From NCBI GenBank assembly GCA_903895195.1, contig CAITSZ010000005.1, forward strand, positions 124,001 through 188,000: 64,000 bases of DNA. Direction: 5' to 3'. Of the stretch, positions 26,007 through 36,091 are shown one piece after another. This stretch comes from an uncultured Chlorobiaceae bacterium. Lineage in GTDB: Bacteria > Bacteroidota > Chlorobiia > Chlorobiales > Chlorobiaceae. The number at the start of each line of letters is the position of its first letter. The stretch's first letter is position 1. The translations under genes were made by a program, and so were the position numbers. Below the pieces are notes generated by a model. That model was not told where the DNA came from. It searched no databases and saw nothing but the letters and a program-made list of their open reading frames with translations.

Positions 26007-28124
26007 TTATCGGAGGGCAGCTGCAATATTGCCTCCATCTACCGTTGTAATTGAACCTGTTGTTCTTGTTTCAAGCGCCAGGTGCACGAATGCCTCAGCA
26101 ACGTCTTCAGCGGTAACCTCCAACTGAAGGAGGTTGCCTGCCATGTACTCCTTTTCACTCAGGCCACGGGCCGTTGAGCGGGCTTTAATCATCTCTGCGG
26201 TAAGAAGGCCGCTGCGTATGCGGTCGGCGTTGATGCCGTTTGACCGAATGCCGTCTCGTCCGTGGTCAAGAGCATATTGACGGACAAGAAACAGTGTCGC
26301 CGCTTTAGGCAATCCGTAGGGACCAAAGTCTGGACCGGGATTGACGGCCTGTTTGGAAACGTTGAAAAGCAATACCCCGCCGGTACCCTGCAGTTTCATT
26401 ACCCTCACAGCCTCCTGGGCCATGGACTGGTGCGAAAAGAAGTTGAGCTCAAAGCTTTTGCGGAGCAGTTCATCAGACACTTCGCCGATGCGCCCCTGAA
26501 TTGCGGCTCCCACATTGGAAACAACAATATCCAGACCGCCGAACCGGCGGCAGACAGCATCGAAAGCAGAGCGGACAGCTGCTCGCGAAGTAACGTCACA
26601 AGGAAGAGCAAGAACATTGCCACCGATTTCCGCTGCTGCCCTTTCGAGTGATTCCGCAGAAAGATCAAGAATAACAAGTTCCGCACCTTTCTGACGGAAC
26701 GCTTTGGCAGTTGCAAGACCAATACCGCTGGCCGCTCCGGTTACCATGACAACTTTTCCGGCAAAAACATCATGATGAACCTTGTTCATCTTTGCCTGCT
26801 CCATATCCCAGTACTCTATTTCAAAGGCCTCACGGTCACTGATAGACTCAAATGTACCCAGTGATTCAGCATCCAGAATTCCAGAGGCAGTGCATGTGGC
26901 GATATCAGCATTGACTGCAGCTGAGGCAGCGGTTCTGCCAAGTCCGAAGAGTCCAAGACCCGGAACAAGAACCACTCTGGGCAACGGGTCAAGCATCGTT
27001 ACCTGCATGCCTGAGGCCTGCCGCTGTGCGGTAAAATATTCGATGTATTCCTGGCGGTAGCGCTGCACAGCTTCATGCACAGCACTCTTGAATCCTGAAA
27101 GATTCTCAGCATCAGGAGGAGGAACTACAAGCGGCTTGTTTTTCGTCCGGATTATAAAGTCCGGAGTCATTGCGCCCTTCTGGCTCATACGAACAAGCTC
27201 ACTGCTATTGACATAGTCAAGAATAACATCAGAGGTACGGAAATCGAGAATAAACTGGTGGTACTCTCGCGTGCCTGGAGACTTTTCATCGACACATGCG
27301 CCCCTGATAACAGGAGCAGCGTCTTCAACCGAAGCTATTGATGCTGGAAGCGTTATGGCCGGAACTGTTTTTCTTCCGGCTGAAGCAATCCGTTCTTCAA
27401 GTCTGCTGACGGCATCGATCATTCGTGTGTAGGCCTCTTTGGCGGTAGCACCGAACGTTACCAGACCATGTTTCTGAAGCACCAGGCCATTAATGTCAGG
27501 ATTTGCCTCATAGACAAGAGCTGCCGACCGGGCAAGGCCGATTCCTGGCTTTATATAGGGAACTGAACCAAAACGTTCGCCAAGCGTATCGCTGCAAAGC
27601 TTCTCGCCGTAGGGCTGATTACTTATGGTGAGCAGAGCGAACGAATGCGTATGCAGAATAAAACGGTGTGGAAGAAAAGAGTGAAGAAGTGTTTCAATAG
27701 AAGGAGTAAGCCGCTGCTCGGTCATATGATCAGTGAGGCTGAACATGTTCAGGAGCAGAAGGTATTTAAATTCTTTCGTAGAAAATCGCTGAAGCACTTC
27801 TTCGCTCGCCTTGTCGTTCCGGCTGAAAAGCTCTCCCAGCTTGCGAAGGGGACCAAGCCGCAGCGGCGTATAATCCAGGCAGGTAACGCGACTCAAGTCA
27901 ATTCCACTGGCTTTAATCAAGAGTACTTCAGAGCGGTTGCCAACCACATCGGCCAGTTCGCATTTAACAGAGGTGTTCCCTCCTCCATGCATTACAAGCG
28001 AACTTTCACTTCCAAGCAATCGGGATGCATACACCAGTTCGGCCAATTCAGACGGGATCTCGGGCGAACTGGACAGTTCTTTGACTGAGCGTTGAAGATC
28101 ACTGTCATTCCAGAGGTTCTGCAT
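26007..28124 (-). CDS. Class II aldolase / short-chain dehydrogenase fusion (RhaD-ADH type)
   Basis: A 705-residue two-domain enzyme. Residues 1 to about 430 are a class II aldolase of the rhamnulose-1-phosphate type: [19 protein letters not shown] with the catalytic Glu, HTHSFALL and KHGLVTFG with the zinc histidines. Residues about 460 to 705 are an [25 protein letters not shown], and YGLPKAA with the Tyr-xxx-Lys pair. Family members cleave a ketose-1-phosphate to dihydroxyacetone phosphate plus an aldehyde and oxidise or reduce the aldehyde in the same chain. No rhamnose isomerase or kinase lies in the window, so the substrate is open. It precedes the LsrF-like gene by 53 bases. Confidence 0.9.
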   Translation of the reverse strand: MQNLWNDSDLQRSVKELSSSPEIPSELAELVYASRLLGSESSLVMHGGGNTSVKCELADVVGNRSEVLLIKASGIDLSRVTCLDYTPLRLGPLRKLGELFSRNDKASEEVLQRFSTKEFKYLLLLNMFSLTDHMTEQRLTPSIETLLHSFLPHRFILHTHSFALLTISNQPYGEKLCSDTLGERFGSVPYIKPGIGLARSAALVYEANPDINGLVLQKHGLVTFGATAKEAYTRMIDAVSRLEERIASAGRKTVPAITLPASIASVEDAAPVIRGACVDEKSPGTREYHQFILDFRTSDVILDYVNSSELVRMSQKGAMTPDFIIRTKNKPLVVPPPDAENLSGFKSAVHEAVQRYRQEYIEYFTAQRQASGMQVTMLDPLPRVVLVPGLGLFGLGRTAASAAVNADIATCTASGILDAESLGTFESISDREAFEIEYWDMEQAKMNKVHHDVFAGKVVMVTGAASGIGLATAKAFRQKGAELVILDLSAESLERAAAEIGGNVLALPCDVTSRAAVRSAFDAVCRRFGGLDIVVSNVGAAIQGRIGEVSDELLRKSFELNFFSHQSMAQEAVRVMKLQGTGGVLLFNVSKQAVNPGPDFGPYGLPKAATLFLVRQYALDHGRDGIRSNGINADRIRSGLLTAEMIKARSTARGLSEKEYMAGNLLQLEVTAEDVAEAFVHLALETRTTGSITTVDGGNIAAALR

Positions 28125-28198
28125 AGGAAATCATACTTCTTACACCGCATCATCGGCGTGTATTGTTGAAAAATAAAGACAAGCGAAAAAAATCCTGT

Positions 28199-28420
28199 TC
28201 AGCTGTGACTGTTCTTCTGTTTCTTTTCATGCCAGCCTTCAATAAAAAATCCCGCACTGTAAATAATGAGGAACCCGGGAATAATAGTCCCGAGAAACAT
28301 CATTTTGTCACTGATGGTCTGGAGTTGACCGGAAGACCAGATAATCCAGACAAGCACATACCAGGCTGGCCCTACAAAGAGAAAAGTGTTATTCCAAAGT
28401 CTTTTAAAACTGTATTTCAT
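28199..28420 (-). CDS. Small two-helix membrane protein
   Basis: A 73-residue protein with hydrophobic segments near residues 13-28 and 41-60 and a lysine-rich end (GWHEKKQKN). No family is recognised. It lies 37 bases after bchV on the same strand and 74 bases before the aldolase/SDR gene, so it is probably in the bchV transcript. A role in pigment enzyme anchoring would be speculation. Confidence 0.65.
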   Translation of the reverse strand: MKYSFKRLWNNTFLFVGPAWYVLVWIIWSSGQLQTISDKMMFLGTIIPGFLIIYSAGFFIEGWHEKKQKNSHS

Positions 28421-28457
28421 AGCATTGTAAACGTCTTAACAACGAGAGTGGCTAGGT

Positions 28458-28931
28458 TCAGATTTGACCTTCAATACGAAGTTTACGCTCGTTGAGTTTT
28501 TCAAGAATGATCCGGGTCAGATATTGCAGTGCATTGATCACATAGGTGAAATAGGCCAGAAAAGCTTCCCATACAAGCACATGTTCAGGATAGCCAAGAA
28601 AGACCATGATAAAATAAAGAAGATGGAATACCGCCGCCACAGTACTTCCTATATCTTCCCAGACAAACTCTTTTGAGTAAACCCATTTATCGAAAACCTC
28701 CTTTTCAAAAAACATACCTGTTATGAAAAGAAGAGCAAAAAAGATGGTCTTGAAAAGAATGGCTATGCTGACCCAGTAAAAATTTGTTACGAAAAGGCCA
28801 TTTGCATACAGAGCAGTTGTAGTTACACCGGCAACAAAAAGCAAAAACTGTATCGGCGCAAGAATAATCTGAATGTCAGTCCAGATGGAGGCGTTTCGTT
28901 TAACCAGCTGTTCAGGTGTATAGCGAGGCAT
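28458..28931 (-). CDS. bchV: 3-vinyl bacteriochlorophyllide hydratase (BchF/BchV family)
   Basis: A 157-residue integral membrane enzyme that hydrates the C-3 vinyl group of the chlorin to 1-hydroxyethyl, the group needed for self-assembly of chlorosome bacteriochlorophylls c/d/e. The start [18 protein letters not shown], the [12 protein letters not shown] helix, [21 protein letters not shown] and [11 protein letters not shown] are BchF-type signatures, with about four hydrophobic segments. Green sulfur bacteria have two paralogues, BchF and BchV. I call this BchV because, from memory, the C. tepidum bchV gene (CT1776) lies near the RuBisCO-like gene (CT1772), as here. No other pigment gene flanks it. 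Confidence 0.85.
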   Translation of the reverse strand: MPRYTPEQLVKRNASIWTDIQIILAPIQFLLFVAGVTTTALYANGLFVTNFYWVSIAILFKTIFFALLFITGMFFEKEVFDKWVYSKEFVWEDIGSTVAAVFHLLYFIMVFLGYPEHVLVWEAFLAYFTYVINALQYLTRIILEKLNERKLRIEGQI

Positions 28932-29109
28932 GTGCTGTTACTCTTAACTGATAGTAAAATATGTTACCAGTGAGATGACGTTACCATCGGCACTGTCATT
29001 ATTAAAGCTTGGAATATAGCAAAATTGAAGAGAAATAGTTCGATGGATAGCTGTGAAAGGGTAACACTACCGGTAGAAATATATCAGGGATACCCTGGAG
29101 AGAACGTGA

Positions 29110-30210
29110 CTATTGGTTCATCTGTGTTTTGCGGAATTCTCCGATAGCATCAGCCGCCAGTATAGCCTGAAGAACTTTTTCAGATGTTATCTGCCCGGAT
29201 TCATTATGGATGCATTCATCCGGGGCACATGCTTTTTCTGCAACTGCCATAAGTTTGCCACGGTCAAAGTGACGCAGACCAATATCAGCAAGGGTGGTTG
29301 GAAGACCTACCTGTTCGCAGAACGAGAATACGATAGTCGATTCTTCGGGTGAAGCATCAGTGAGTTGCAGCCCGGCTAAAAGGCCAAACGCTACTTTTTC
29401 ACCATGATAGAATGCATGTGTTTCTTCCAGCACTGTGAATCCGTTGTGAATGGAATGGGCACTTGCCAAACCTCCGCTTTCGAAACCCACACCGCTTAAG
29501 AGAATATTCGCCTCCACAATATGCTCCAGAGCCGGTGTGATGATCCCCCGCTCTGCGGCAATTCTGGCTGCATTGCCATATTGCAGCAATGTATCATAAC
29601 AGAGTCTGGCAATGTTGAGCCCGGTCAGTGTAGTGAGTCCGCCACACGCGTTTTTAGAGTGTGAGAGGCTGCAGGACTTTGCTTCAAACCATGTCGCCAA
29701 TGCATCACCCATACCTGAAACAAGAAAACGGACGGGAGCCCTAACGATAATTTCCGTATCAACAAGAACAGCTGCGGGATTTGATTTTTGATAATAGACT
29801 GATTCCATCGTACCTAGCTCTGAATACAATACGGCGCATCCGCTGCAGGGAGCATCAGTCGATGCGATCGTTGGCACGATAATGACCGGAATACCGGCAC
29901 GGTCGGCGGCAATTTTTGCAGTATCGATTGTTTTTCCTCCACCCATGCCTGCAAGAACATCCACATCCTGCTCACGTATGACTGAAGCAAGCCTGGAGAG
30001 CTCTTTTTCGCAACACTCTCCCTGAAAGCGCTCGACAGAGAAAGAGTGTGCGTTTAGATCAATGCCGCACTCCGGGAGAATCGTTTTTTGCACTGTAGGC
30101 GAGGCAAGAATAAGCCCACGCTGTCCAAAACGTTTTATGAGGGCGGGCAACTCCTTGAGAGCACCGGCACCTTGAATGTACTTACCCGGAAAAAATGCTG
30201 TTTTCAACAT
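29110..30210 (-). CDS. GldA-like iron/zinc-dependent polyol dehydrogenase
   Basis: A 366-residue member of the iron-containing alcohol dehydrogenase superfamily, closest to glycerol dehydrogenase. FFPGKYIQGAGAL opens the chain. The NAD site shows GMGGGKTIDTAK and VPTIASTDAPCS. The metal site is formed by the Asp in SGMGDALATWFEA and the His residues in LASAHSIHNGF and HAFYHGEKVAFG. Family reactions include glycerol to dihydroxyacetone and reduction of small hydroxy-aldehydes. It is the most upstream gene of the cluster, 178 bases before bchV, and could supply or consume the DHAP-side or aldehyde products of the aldolase. The substrate is not known. Confidence 0.87.
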   Translation of the reverse strand: MLKTAFFPGKYIQGAGALKELPALIKRFGQRGLILASPTVQKTILPECGIDLNAHSFSVERFQGECCEKELSRLASVIREQDVDVLAGMGGGKTIDTAKIAADRAGIPVIIVPTIASTDAPCSGCAVLYSELGTMESVYYQKSNPAAVLVDTEIIVRAPVRFLVSGMGDALATWFEAKSCSLSHSKNACGGLTTLTGLNIARLCYDTLLQYGNAARIAAERGIITPALEHIVEANILLSGVGFESGGLASAHSIHNGFTVLEETHAFYHGEKVAFGLLAGLQLTDASPEESTIVFSFCEQVGLPTTLADIGLRHFDRGKLMAVAEKACAPDECIHNESGQITSEKVLQAILAADAIGEFRKTQMNQ

Positions 30211-30380
30211 GGTATGCCTGAAGTGAACAATGCTTTGCCGCAGTGAGTAAAAGAAAAGATAACAAGCAATTGCGTAATCAAAGGTATAAAAGAAAAAGTG
30301 GCTGCAAAAATCAGAATCAGGAAAAGCTTTGAACTATATTTAGCAGACAATCCAACGCATAACAATAAAAGACCTGACCT

Positions 30381-30563
30381 ATGGCAATGAACGTCGAGAT
30401 TAAAAACGGAAAGCTCTGCATCGAAATTGATCTGGAAAAGCCGACTCCTTCTTCATCAGGAAAAACGCTTGTTGTGGCCAGCACACGCGGCAATACGGTT
30501 ACCGCCGTGATGGTTGACGGCAAGCCGGTGACTATAGGGTTGAATGCTTATATAAAGAAATAG
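30381..30563 (+). CDS. Small conserved-looking hypothetical protein
   Basis: A 60-residue protein, MAMNVEIKNGKLCIEIDL, then SGKTLVVASTRGN and VDGKPVTIGLNAYIKK. It reads like a compact beta protein and has the codon use of a real gene, but I recognise no family. An alternative start is the ATG at 30387. Its TAG stop is the first three bases of the nine-base repeat ahead of recX. Confidence 0.6.
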   Translation: MAMNVEIKNGKLCIEIDLEKPTPSSSGKTLVVASTRGNTVTAVMVDGKPVTIGLNAYIKK

Positions 30564-30596
30564 GTCTTATAGGACCTATAGGACTCATGGGACTTA
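30561..30596. repeat. Nine-base tandem repeat, four copies
   Basis: TAGGTCTTA, TAGGACCTA, TAGGACTCA and TGGGACTTA follow one another with a strict nine-base period. The array runs from the stop codon of the small protein into the first codons of the recX frame. Confidence 0.8.
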
Positions 30597-31081
30597 TAAA
30601 AAAGAGCATCAATTCGATGAGCGCTATGGGGTTTGCGCTTAAACTTCTCGGGTTGCGCAGTCATAGCCGGAAGGAGCTTGAGCAGAAACTTCTGAAAAAG
30701 GGATACTCTGCTGAAAGTATTGAACAGGTTGTTGAGAAACTGACCGGGCTGGGCTTGATGGATGACCGTATGTTCGGCATTGAATTGATCAAAAGCCGTT
30801 CGCGGAGAAAACCATCGGGAAAACTGAAAATACGTATGGAGCTCAGAAAGAAAGGGGTTTCGGATTCAATTATCGGTGATCTGCTCAAAGATTATGACAG
30901 TGCGGAGCTTTGCTATCGGGCGGCAGAAAAAAAGATTGGATTACTTCGGGGAGCTACGGATGAAATGAGAAAAAAGAAACTTGAGGTATTTCTTTATAAC
31001 CGGGGATTCGAATGGCATGATGTTCAATCCGTTATCACCCGGTTATTTAAAGACCTCACAGATGTTGAGGATATCGATTAA
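30587..31081 (+). CDS. recX: Regulatory protein RecX
   Basis: A RecX-family protein of up to 164 residues, which inhibits RecA filament extension. It shows the three-helix repeats: [36 protein letters not shown], and [18 protein letters not shown]. The exact start is uncertain: the ATG at 30587 lies inside the nine-base repeat, and later in-frame ATGs at 30617 and 30626 are equally near the domain. Its TAA overlaps the stop codon of pyrH, which converges from the other strand. recA is not in the window. Confidence 0.88.
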   Translation: MGLIKKSINSMSAMGFALKLLGLRSHSRKELEQKLLKKGYSAESIEQVVEKLTGLGLMDDRMFGIELIKSRSRRKPSGKLKIRMELRKKGVSDSIIGDLLKDYDSAELCYRAAEKKIGLLRGATDEMRKKKLEVFLYNRGFEWHDVQSVITRLFKDLTDVEDID

Positions 31082-31797
31082 GGAGTGTCACTTTGTACAA
31101 GCGAGCCAACCTTCTCTCCCTGCAACAGCTTTGTAAAGTTCCCTTTTTCATTCATGTTCATGACGACGATGGGAAGGGCATTTTCGCGACAGAGAGTAAT
31201 TGCTGTCATATCCATAACCCGGAGATTTTTTCGGAGAACATCCAGATAGGTTATGTTGGAAAAAAACTCGGCATCAGGATTTTTTTCAGGATCAGAATCA
31301 TAAACACCATCGACTCTGGTACCTTTAACAATAACATCAGCTTCAATCTCGATAGCCCTCAGTGCAGCGGCTGTATCTGTAGTGAAATAAGGATTTCCCG
31401 TGCCTGCGCCGAAAATAACAACTCTCCCCTTCTCAAGATGACGGATAGCTCTGCGTCTGATGAAGGGTTCGGCCATCTGCTCCATTTTAATAGCAGTCTG
31501 AAGCCGGGTAAAGACGCCTTTGCGTTCAAGGACATCCTGAAACGCTATGGCATTGATTACCGTTGCAAGCATACCCATATAGTCAGCCTGCACCCTGTCC
31601 ATCTTGGCTGCAGCCTCTGACACTCCGCGAAATATATTGCCGCCGCCAATCACCAGGGCAATTTCGGCACCCAATGCTCGAGCTTCCCTGATTTCCTCGG
31701 CATACCGTTCGAGCATTTCGATATTGATACCGTAACCATCGTGACCAGCAAGTGCTTCACCGCTTAATTTCAGCAAGATGCGCTTATACTGCAGCAT
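31078..31797 (-). CDS. pyrH: Uridylate kinase
   Basis: A 239-residue hexameric UMP kinase of the amino acid kinase fold, making UDP for nucleotide and cell-wall precursors. [42 protein letters not shown] and [13 protein letters not shown] are the expected motifs. It is last in the rplM-rpsI-rpsB-tsf-pyrH order, but a strong terminator lies between tsf and it, so some of its expression probably comes from read-through or its own promoter. Confidence 0.96.
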   Translation of the reverse strand: MLQYKRILLKLSGEALAGHDGYGINIEMLERYAEEIREARALGAEIALVIGGGNIFRGVSEAAAKMDRVQADYMGMLATVINAIAFQDVLERKGVFTRLQTAIKMEQMAEPFIRRRAIRHLEKGRVVIFGAGTGNPYFTTDTAAALRAIEIEADVIVKGTRVDGVYDSDPEKNPDAEFFSNITYLDVLRKNLRVMDMTAITLCRENALPIVVMNMNEKGNFTKLLQGEKVGSLVQSDTP

Positions 31798-31853
31798 ATC
31801 CTTATTCTCCGAAATAATGGATTATAAAAAACCATCACACCTGAATTTTACTA

Positions 31854-31887
31854 AAAAAAAAGCCTCGAACAACGAGGCTTTTTTTTC
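31854..31887. terminator. Terminator between tsf and pyrH
   Basis: AGCCTCG at 31861-31867 pairs with CGAGGCT at 31873-31879 around AACAA, flanked by A- and T-tracts, so it can act in both directions. Confidence 0.85.
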
Positions 31888-31888
31888 T

Positions 31889-32755
31889 TTACTCTCCTAA
31901 CTGATAGCGAACAAATCCTATCACATCAACCTTTGCCTGATGCTTCTTTCGGAATTCATTGAGCACTTCAGATACTTTGATATTGTTGTCCTTGATAAAC
32001 GACTGTTCGGTAAGCACTACCTCCTGGTAATACTTTTCTAGTCTGCCCTGAACAATCTTGTCGACAAATTCTTCCTTCTTACCCTGACTCAGTGCCTGCT
32101 GTTTGTAAATTTCAGACTCTGATGCAATATAATCAGCCGGTACAGCTGAGCGGTCAGCAACAATAGGCGCTGCTGCAGCTACCTGCATGGCAAGATCTTT
32201 TGCCAGATCCCTGACAACTTCCGGTTTATCAGTAGCGACATGAACTATTGCTGCAAGCTGAGCACCCGGATGGGTGTAGGCATCAACAAGACCGTCAGAT
32301 GCATCACAAAAAACAAGGCGCTTGAGATTAATCTTCTCGCCGAGTTTTCCTGTCAAGGTCTTAATGGCACTGTCGACAGTCTCTCCATCGTAAGCTTCGC
32401 CTAGTGTCAGCTTCAAAAGGTCATCTGCTGAGGTTACGCTATTTACAAGAGCAAGTTCGGCAATCGCCTTGGTAAAGCCTGTAAATACATCACCGCGACC
32501 AACAAAATCGGTCTCACAGTTGAGTTCAAGAATAACGCCCGTTTTGTGATCGGCAGCTATTTTAATACCGATCATGCCTTCTCTCGCCTCTTTGTCTGCC
32601 CTTTTTGCCGCAAGAGCTGCACCTTTCTTGCGAAGATACTCTATAGCTTTCTGTATATCGCCACCTGTTTCATCAAGGGCTTTTTTACAGTCCATCATAC
32701 CTATGCCTGTAATATCACGAAGACTTTTAACGTCTTTTGCTGAAGTCTGGCTCAT
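31889..32755 (-). CDS. tsf: Translation elongation factor Ts
   Basis: A 288-residue guanine-nucleotide exchange factor for EF-Tu. The N-terminal UBA-like module has [18 protein letters not shown] and [14 protein letters not shown]; the core has [14 protein letters not shown], the element that displaces nucleotide from EF-Tu. It follows rpsB by 34 bases in the common rpsB-tsf arrangement, and a bidirectional terminator sits just behind its stop codon. Confidence 0.97.
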   Translation of the reverse strand: MSQTSAKDVKSLRDITGIGMMDCKKALDETGGDIQKAIEYLRKKGAALAAKRADKEAREGMIGIKIAADHKTGVILELNCETDFVGRGDVFTGFTKAIAELALVNSVTSADDLLKLTLGEAYDGETVDSAIKTLTGKLGEKINLKRLVFCDASDGLVDAYTHPGAQLAAIVHVATDKPEVVRDLAKDLAMQVAAAAPIVADRSAVPADYIASESEIYKQQALSQGKKEEFVDKIVQGRLEKYYQEVVLTEQSFIKDNNIKVSEVLNEFRKKHQAKVDVIGFVRYQLGE

Positions 32756-32789
32756 TGAAATTTGACTCTTATTAGATTATAAACTCTGA

Positions 32790-33545
32790 TTATTCGCTGA
32801 TCTCTTCTGCGCCGCCATCCTCTTCCGCTTCATCAAGATCGGCCAGTACTTCCTGTTCAACTTTCAATGCACGTGCATTAATGACGGTATCGGCAACAGC
32901 TGTAACCATCAGCTTGATAGAACGGATAGCATCGTCATTGGCTGGAATGACAAAATCAACAAGTTCAGGATCACAGTTGGTATCGACCATTGCGAAAATC
33001 GGGATACCAAGTGAACGGGCTTCGGCAATAGCGATGTGCTCTTTCTTGATGTCAACGATAAAAAGTGCTGCAGGAAGTCTTGTCATTGAAGCAATACCAC
33101 CGAGAATTCTCATAAGCTTTTCCTTTTCACGGGCAAGCATGAGACGCTCTTTTTTGGTAATCATATCAAACGTACCATCGGTAGCCATTCTGTCGATGGA
33201 GTTCATGCGCCTGATGCTCTGGCGAATGGTCTGGAAATTGGTAAGCATTCCCCCAAGCCAGCGCTCACAAACGTAAGGCATGCCTGCGCGTTCTGCTTCT
33301 TCAGCAATAATCTGTTTCGCCTGTTTTTTGGTACCGACAAACATGATCTCCCTGCCGGTCTGTGCGATTGCCTCAAGTGCCTTGAGTGCATCATCGGCAA
33401 GAACTACTGTTTTCTGGAGATCAATAATGTGAACACCGTTCTTTTCCATGAAAATGTACGGCTTCATTTTCGGACACCAGCGGCGTGCAAGGTGACCGAA
33501 GTGGACTCCTGCGCGGAGGAGATCTTCTAACTGAAAATTCGACAT
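32790..33545 (-). CDS. rpsB: Ribosomal protein uS2
   Basis: A 251-residue small-subunit protein. [51 protein letters not shown] and [14 protein letters not shown] are family signatures. The C-terminus is acidic ([16 protein letters not shown]). A GC-rich hairpin in the leader may bear on its control. Confidence 0.97.
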   Translation of the reverse strand: MSNFQLEDLLRAGVHFGHLARRWCPKMKPYIFMEKNGVHIIDLQKTVVLADDALKALEAIAQTGREIMFVGTKKQAKQIIAEEAERAGMPYVCERWLGGMLTNFQTIRQSIRRMNSIDRMATDGTFDMITKKERLMLAREKEKLMRILGGIASMTRLPAALFIVDIKKEHIAIAEARSLGIPIFAMVDTNCDPELVDFVIPANDDAIRSIKLMVTAVADTVINARALKVEQEVLADLDEAEEDGGAEEISE

Positions 33546-33598
33546 AGCGGTATTGTTGTTGTTTAGTTATCCCTCTACCATGTATCTACTGCCCGGTA

Positions 33599-33617
33599 TC
33601 CGGCCGTTCAGGCCGGA
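33599..33617 (-). promoter_or_regulatory. GC-rich hairpin in the rpsB leader
   Basis: TCCGGCC and GGCCGGA pair around GTTCA, about 54 bases before the rpsB start in the 162-base rpsI-rpsB gap. No T-tract follows on the coding strand, so it is more likely a leader structure than a terminator. Confidence 0.45.
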
Positions 33618-33707
33618 CACTTCCGGAAAGCTTCATCTGAACAGTGATCAGAATGACATGGTATGCGAAGTAGTGTTCTGAAATACAATAAAAAGAGACA
33701 AAACGGA

Positions 33708-34097
33708 TTAACGCTTTGAGAACTGGAAACGTTTGCGGGCCTTTTTGCGACCGAATTTTTTCCGTTCAACCATACGGGGATCTCTGGTAAGAAGCTTCTC
33801 AGTTTTCAGGATTGCACGGGCCGCTTCGTCAAACTCAGTAAGGGCGCGGGCAATTGCAAGACTGACTGCTCCGGACTGACCGCTGACGCCGCCACCCTGA
33901 ACATTGATCTTGATATCAAACTCTTCAGCTTTTTCAGTAAGCACGAGAGGCCTTAAAGCCTGCTGACGCTTGAATTCATCCTTGAAGTACTCTTCAACCG
34001 GCAACTTATTAACTATAATCCGGCCTTTTCCCGGAGTCAAAAAAGCTCGAGCCACCGAGGTTTTACGGCGACCAACTGTATCGATAACCTCTTTCAT
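33708..34097 (-). CDS. rpsI: Ribosomal protein uS9
   Basis: A 129-residue small-subunit protein whose C-terminal tail reaches the P-site t[51 protein letters not shown] and the ending [18 protein letters not shown] are diagnostic. The ATG at 34097 is used rather than the TTG two codons upstream. It follows rplM by 17 bases. Confidence 0.97.
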   Translation of the reverse strand: MKEVIDTVGRRKTSVARAFLTPGKGRIIVNKLPVEEYFKDEFKRQQALRPLVLTEKAEEFDIKINVQGGGVSGQSGAVSLAIARALTEFDEAARAILKTEKLLTRDPRMVERKKFGRKKARKRFQFSKR

Positions 34098-34114
34098 TCC
34101 CAATTCTTTATTGT

Positions 34115-34564
34115 TTAGTTAACTTTCATTTCAGCAGGAGACTGCGAAGCATGAGGATGCTCTGAACCTGCGTATACCTTGAGTTTTCTGAAAAGCTGGC
34201 GACCGAGATTGTTGTGCGGCAACATTCCCCAGACAGCACTTTCGATAACCTGTTCCGGTCTTTTTTTCCGTAGGTCCTTGACATGATCAATCTTGACGCC
34301 GCCAGGGTACTGAGAGTGAGAAAAATAGCTTTTCTGATCTTCTTTTTTACCTGTCAATGCGACTTTTTCGGCGTTGGTTACCACAATAAAATCACCGGTA
34401 TCGATATGCGGGGTAAACTGCGGTTTATGCTTGCCTCTCAGGACTTTTGCAATCTCTGAAGCCATTCTGCCCAACACCTGACCATCGGCATCAATGACAT
34501 ACCACTTACGATCAACTTCTGCTGGCTTTGCCGAATATGTTTTGAAACTTATCGTCTTGCTCAT
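34115..34564 (-). CDS. rplM: Ribosomal protein uL13
   Basis: A 149-residue large-subunit protein. [42 protein letters not shown] and [19 protein letters not shown] are family motifs. It is the first gene of the rplM-rpsI pair and diverges from der across a 152-base gap. Confidence 0.97.
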   Translation of the reverse strand: MSKTISFKTYSAKPAEVDRKWYVIDADGQVLGRMASEIAKVLRGKHKPQFTPHIDTGDFIVVTNAEKVALTGKKEDQKSYFSHSQYPGGVKIDHVKDLRKKRPEQVIESAVWGMLPHNNLGRQLFRKLKVYAGSEHPHASQSPAEMKVN

Positions 34565-34716
34565 GCTGTTACTATAGGATTAACTGGACTTTTCCGAAAA
34601 ATAAAGTTCATCAATGTAATTTATTCCACTTAATTCTACAAATTATACCTTATATCTAATCAGGAATTTCAAGAGGGTCCTGATCAACTTTTATTACCAA
34701 GACTGTATTTGTTCTT

Positions 34717-36030
34717 ATGAAGCCTTTAATTGCTCTGGTTGGCCGTCCAAACGTCGGCAAGTCAACCTTATTCAACAGAATCCTGCGCGAGAAAAGCGCC
34801 ATAGTCGACAGCACACCCGGCGTAACACGAGACCGGCACATATCGGAAGGTGAGTGGCAGGGCAAAGAGTTCCAGTTGATGGATACAGGCGGCTACAATG
34901 CCGATGCAGACATCATCAGTATGGCAATGCTTGAGCAGACAATGATGGCCATCCGCGAAGCTGATATTGTCATATTTCTGACAGATGCACGTGCAGGCCT
35001 TTCTTATGAAGATCTTGAACTTGCAAGGCTGCTGCAGCGCACATTCAATCACAAACAGCTTTTTTTTGCGGTCAACAAGGTTGAAACCCCGCAGCTTACC
35101 CTCGATGCCGAGTCGTTTATCAGCACAGGGTTCACGAAGCCTTACTTTATATCTGCAAAAGACGGCAGCGGTGTTGCTGATATGCTGGACGACATTCTCG
35201 AGGCACTGCCTTTGCTTGAAAAAGCTTCAGGTGAAGTAGACACAGCAATCAAGCTTGCTGTTGTTGGAAGACCAAATGTCGGGAAATCGAGTTTTGTCAA
35301 TGCTCTTCTTGGTTCAAACCGCCTGATTGTGTCAAATATCCCCGGCACAACGCGGGACGCGATCGACAGCCGATTCGGCCGAAAGCAGCAGGATTTCATT
35401 TTGATTGACACAGCCGGATTGAGAAAACGAACAAAGATTGATGCCGGTATAGAGTATTACAGTTCACTGAGAACTGAAAAAGCCATTGAGCGATGTCAAG
35501 TTGCACTGGTGATGCTGGATGCCGCACCGGGCATTGAAAAACAGGATATGAAAATTATCAATATGGCTGTTGAGCGGAAAAAAGGTGCGCTTCTTCTCAT
35601 CAACAAATGGGATCTGATCGAAAAGGATTCTAAAACAAGCAAGATTTATGAGGAGAACCTTCGGTTAAACATGGGCAACCTCTCCTATGTTCCGGTTCTC
35701 TTTATTTCGGCACTGACCAAAAAAAATCTTTACCGTGCAATTGACACCGCCAAGGAAATCAGCGAAAACAGGTCCCGCAAAATCCCAACCAGCGTTCTCA
35801 ACAAATTCCTTGAGGAGGCACTTTCACAAACGCATGTCTCTACAAAATCGGGTAAAGAGCTGAAGATCAAGTACGTAACTCAAATCAATGCGGCATGGCC
35901 GGTATTTGCTTTTTTCTGCAATGACCCGCTGCTTGTCCAGAACAATTTCAGAAAATTTCTTGAAAATAAACTGCGTGAACATTTCAGTCTGGAAGGCGTT
36001 CCGATTTCGATGCGTTTTATGCAGAAATAG
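34717..36030 (+). CDS. der: Ribosome assembly GTPase Der (EngA)
   Basis: A 437-residue protein with two tandem GTPase domains and a C-terminal KH-like domain, needed for large-subunit maturation. First domain: GRPNVGKST at residues 9-17, DTGG, and NKVE. Second domain: GRPNVGKSS near 185, [18 protein letters not shown] and NKWD near 293. The KH-like end contains [20 protein letters not shown]. Length fits the family. Confidence 0.97.
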   Translation: MKPLIALVGRPNVGKSTLFNRILREKSAIVDSTPGVTRDRHISEGEWQGKEFQLMDTGGYNADADIISMAMLEQTMMAIREADIVIFLTDARAGLSYEDLELARLLQRTFNHKQLFFAVNKVETPQLTLDAESFISTGFTKPYFISAKDGSGVADMLDDILEALPLLEKASGEVDTAIKLAVVGRPNVGKSSFVNALLGSNRLIVSNIPGTTRDAIDSRFGRKQQDFILIDTAGLRKRTKIDAGIEYYSSLRTEKAIERCQVALVMLDAAPGIEKQDMKIINMAVERKKGALLLINKWDLIEKDSKTSKIYEENLRLNMGNLSYVPVLFISALTKKNLYRAIDTAKEISENRSRKIPTSVLNKFLEEALSQTHVSTKSGKELKIKYVTQINAAWPVFAFFCNDPLLVQNNFRKFLENKLREHFSLEGVPISMRFMQK

Positions 36031-36091
36031 AGCGTGAGATCAAAAATCAAACAGTCTTTTTATTACAGTAACAACAAAATCAATAGATCGT

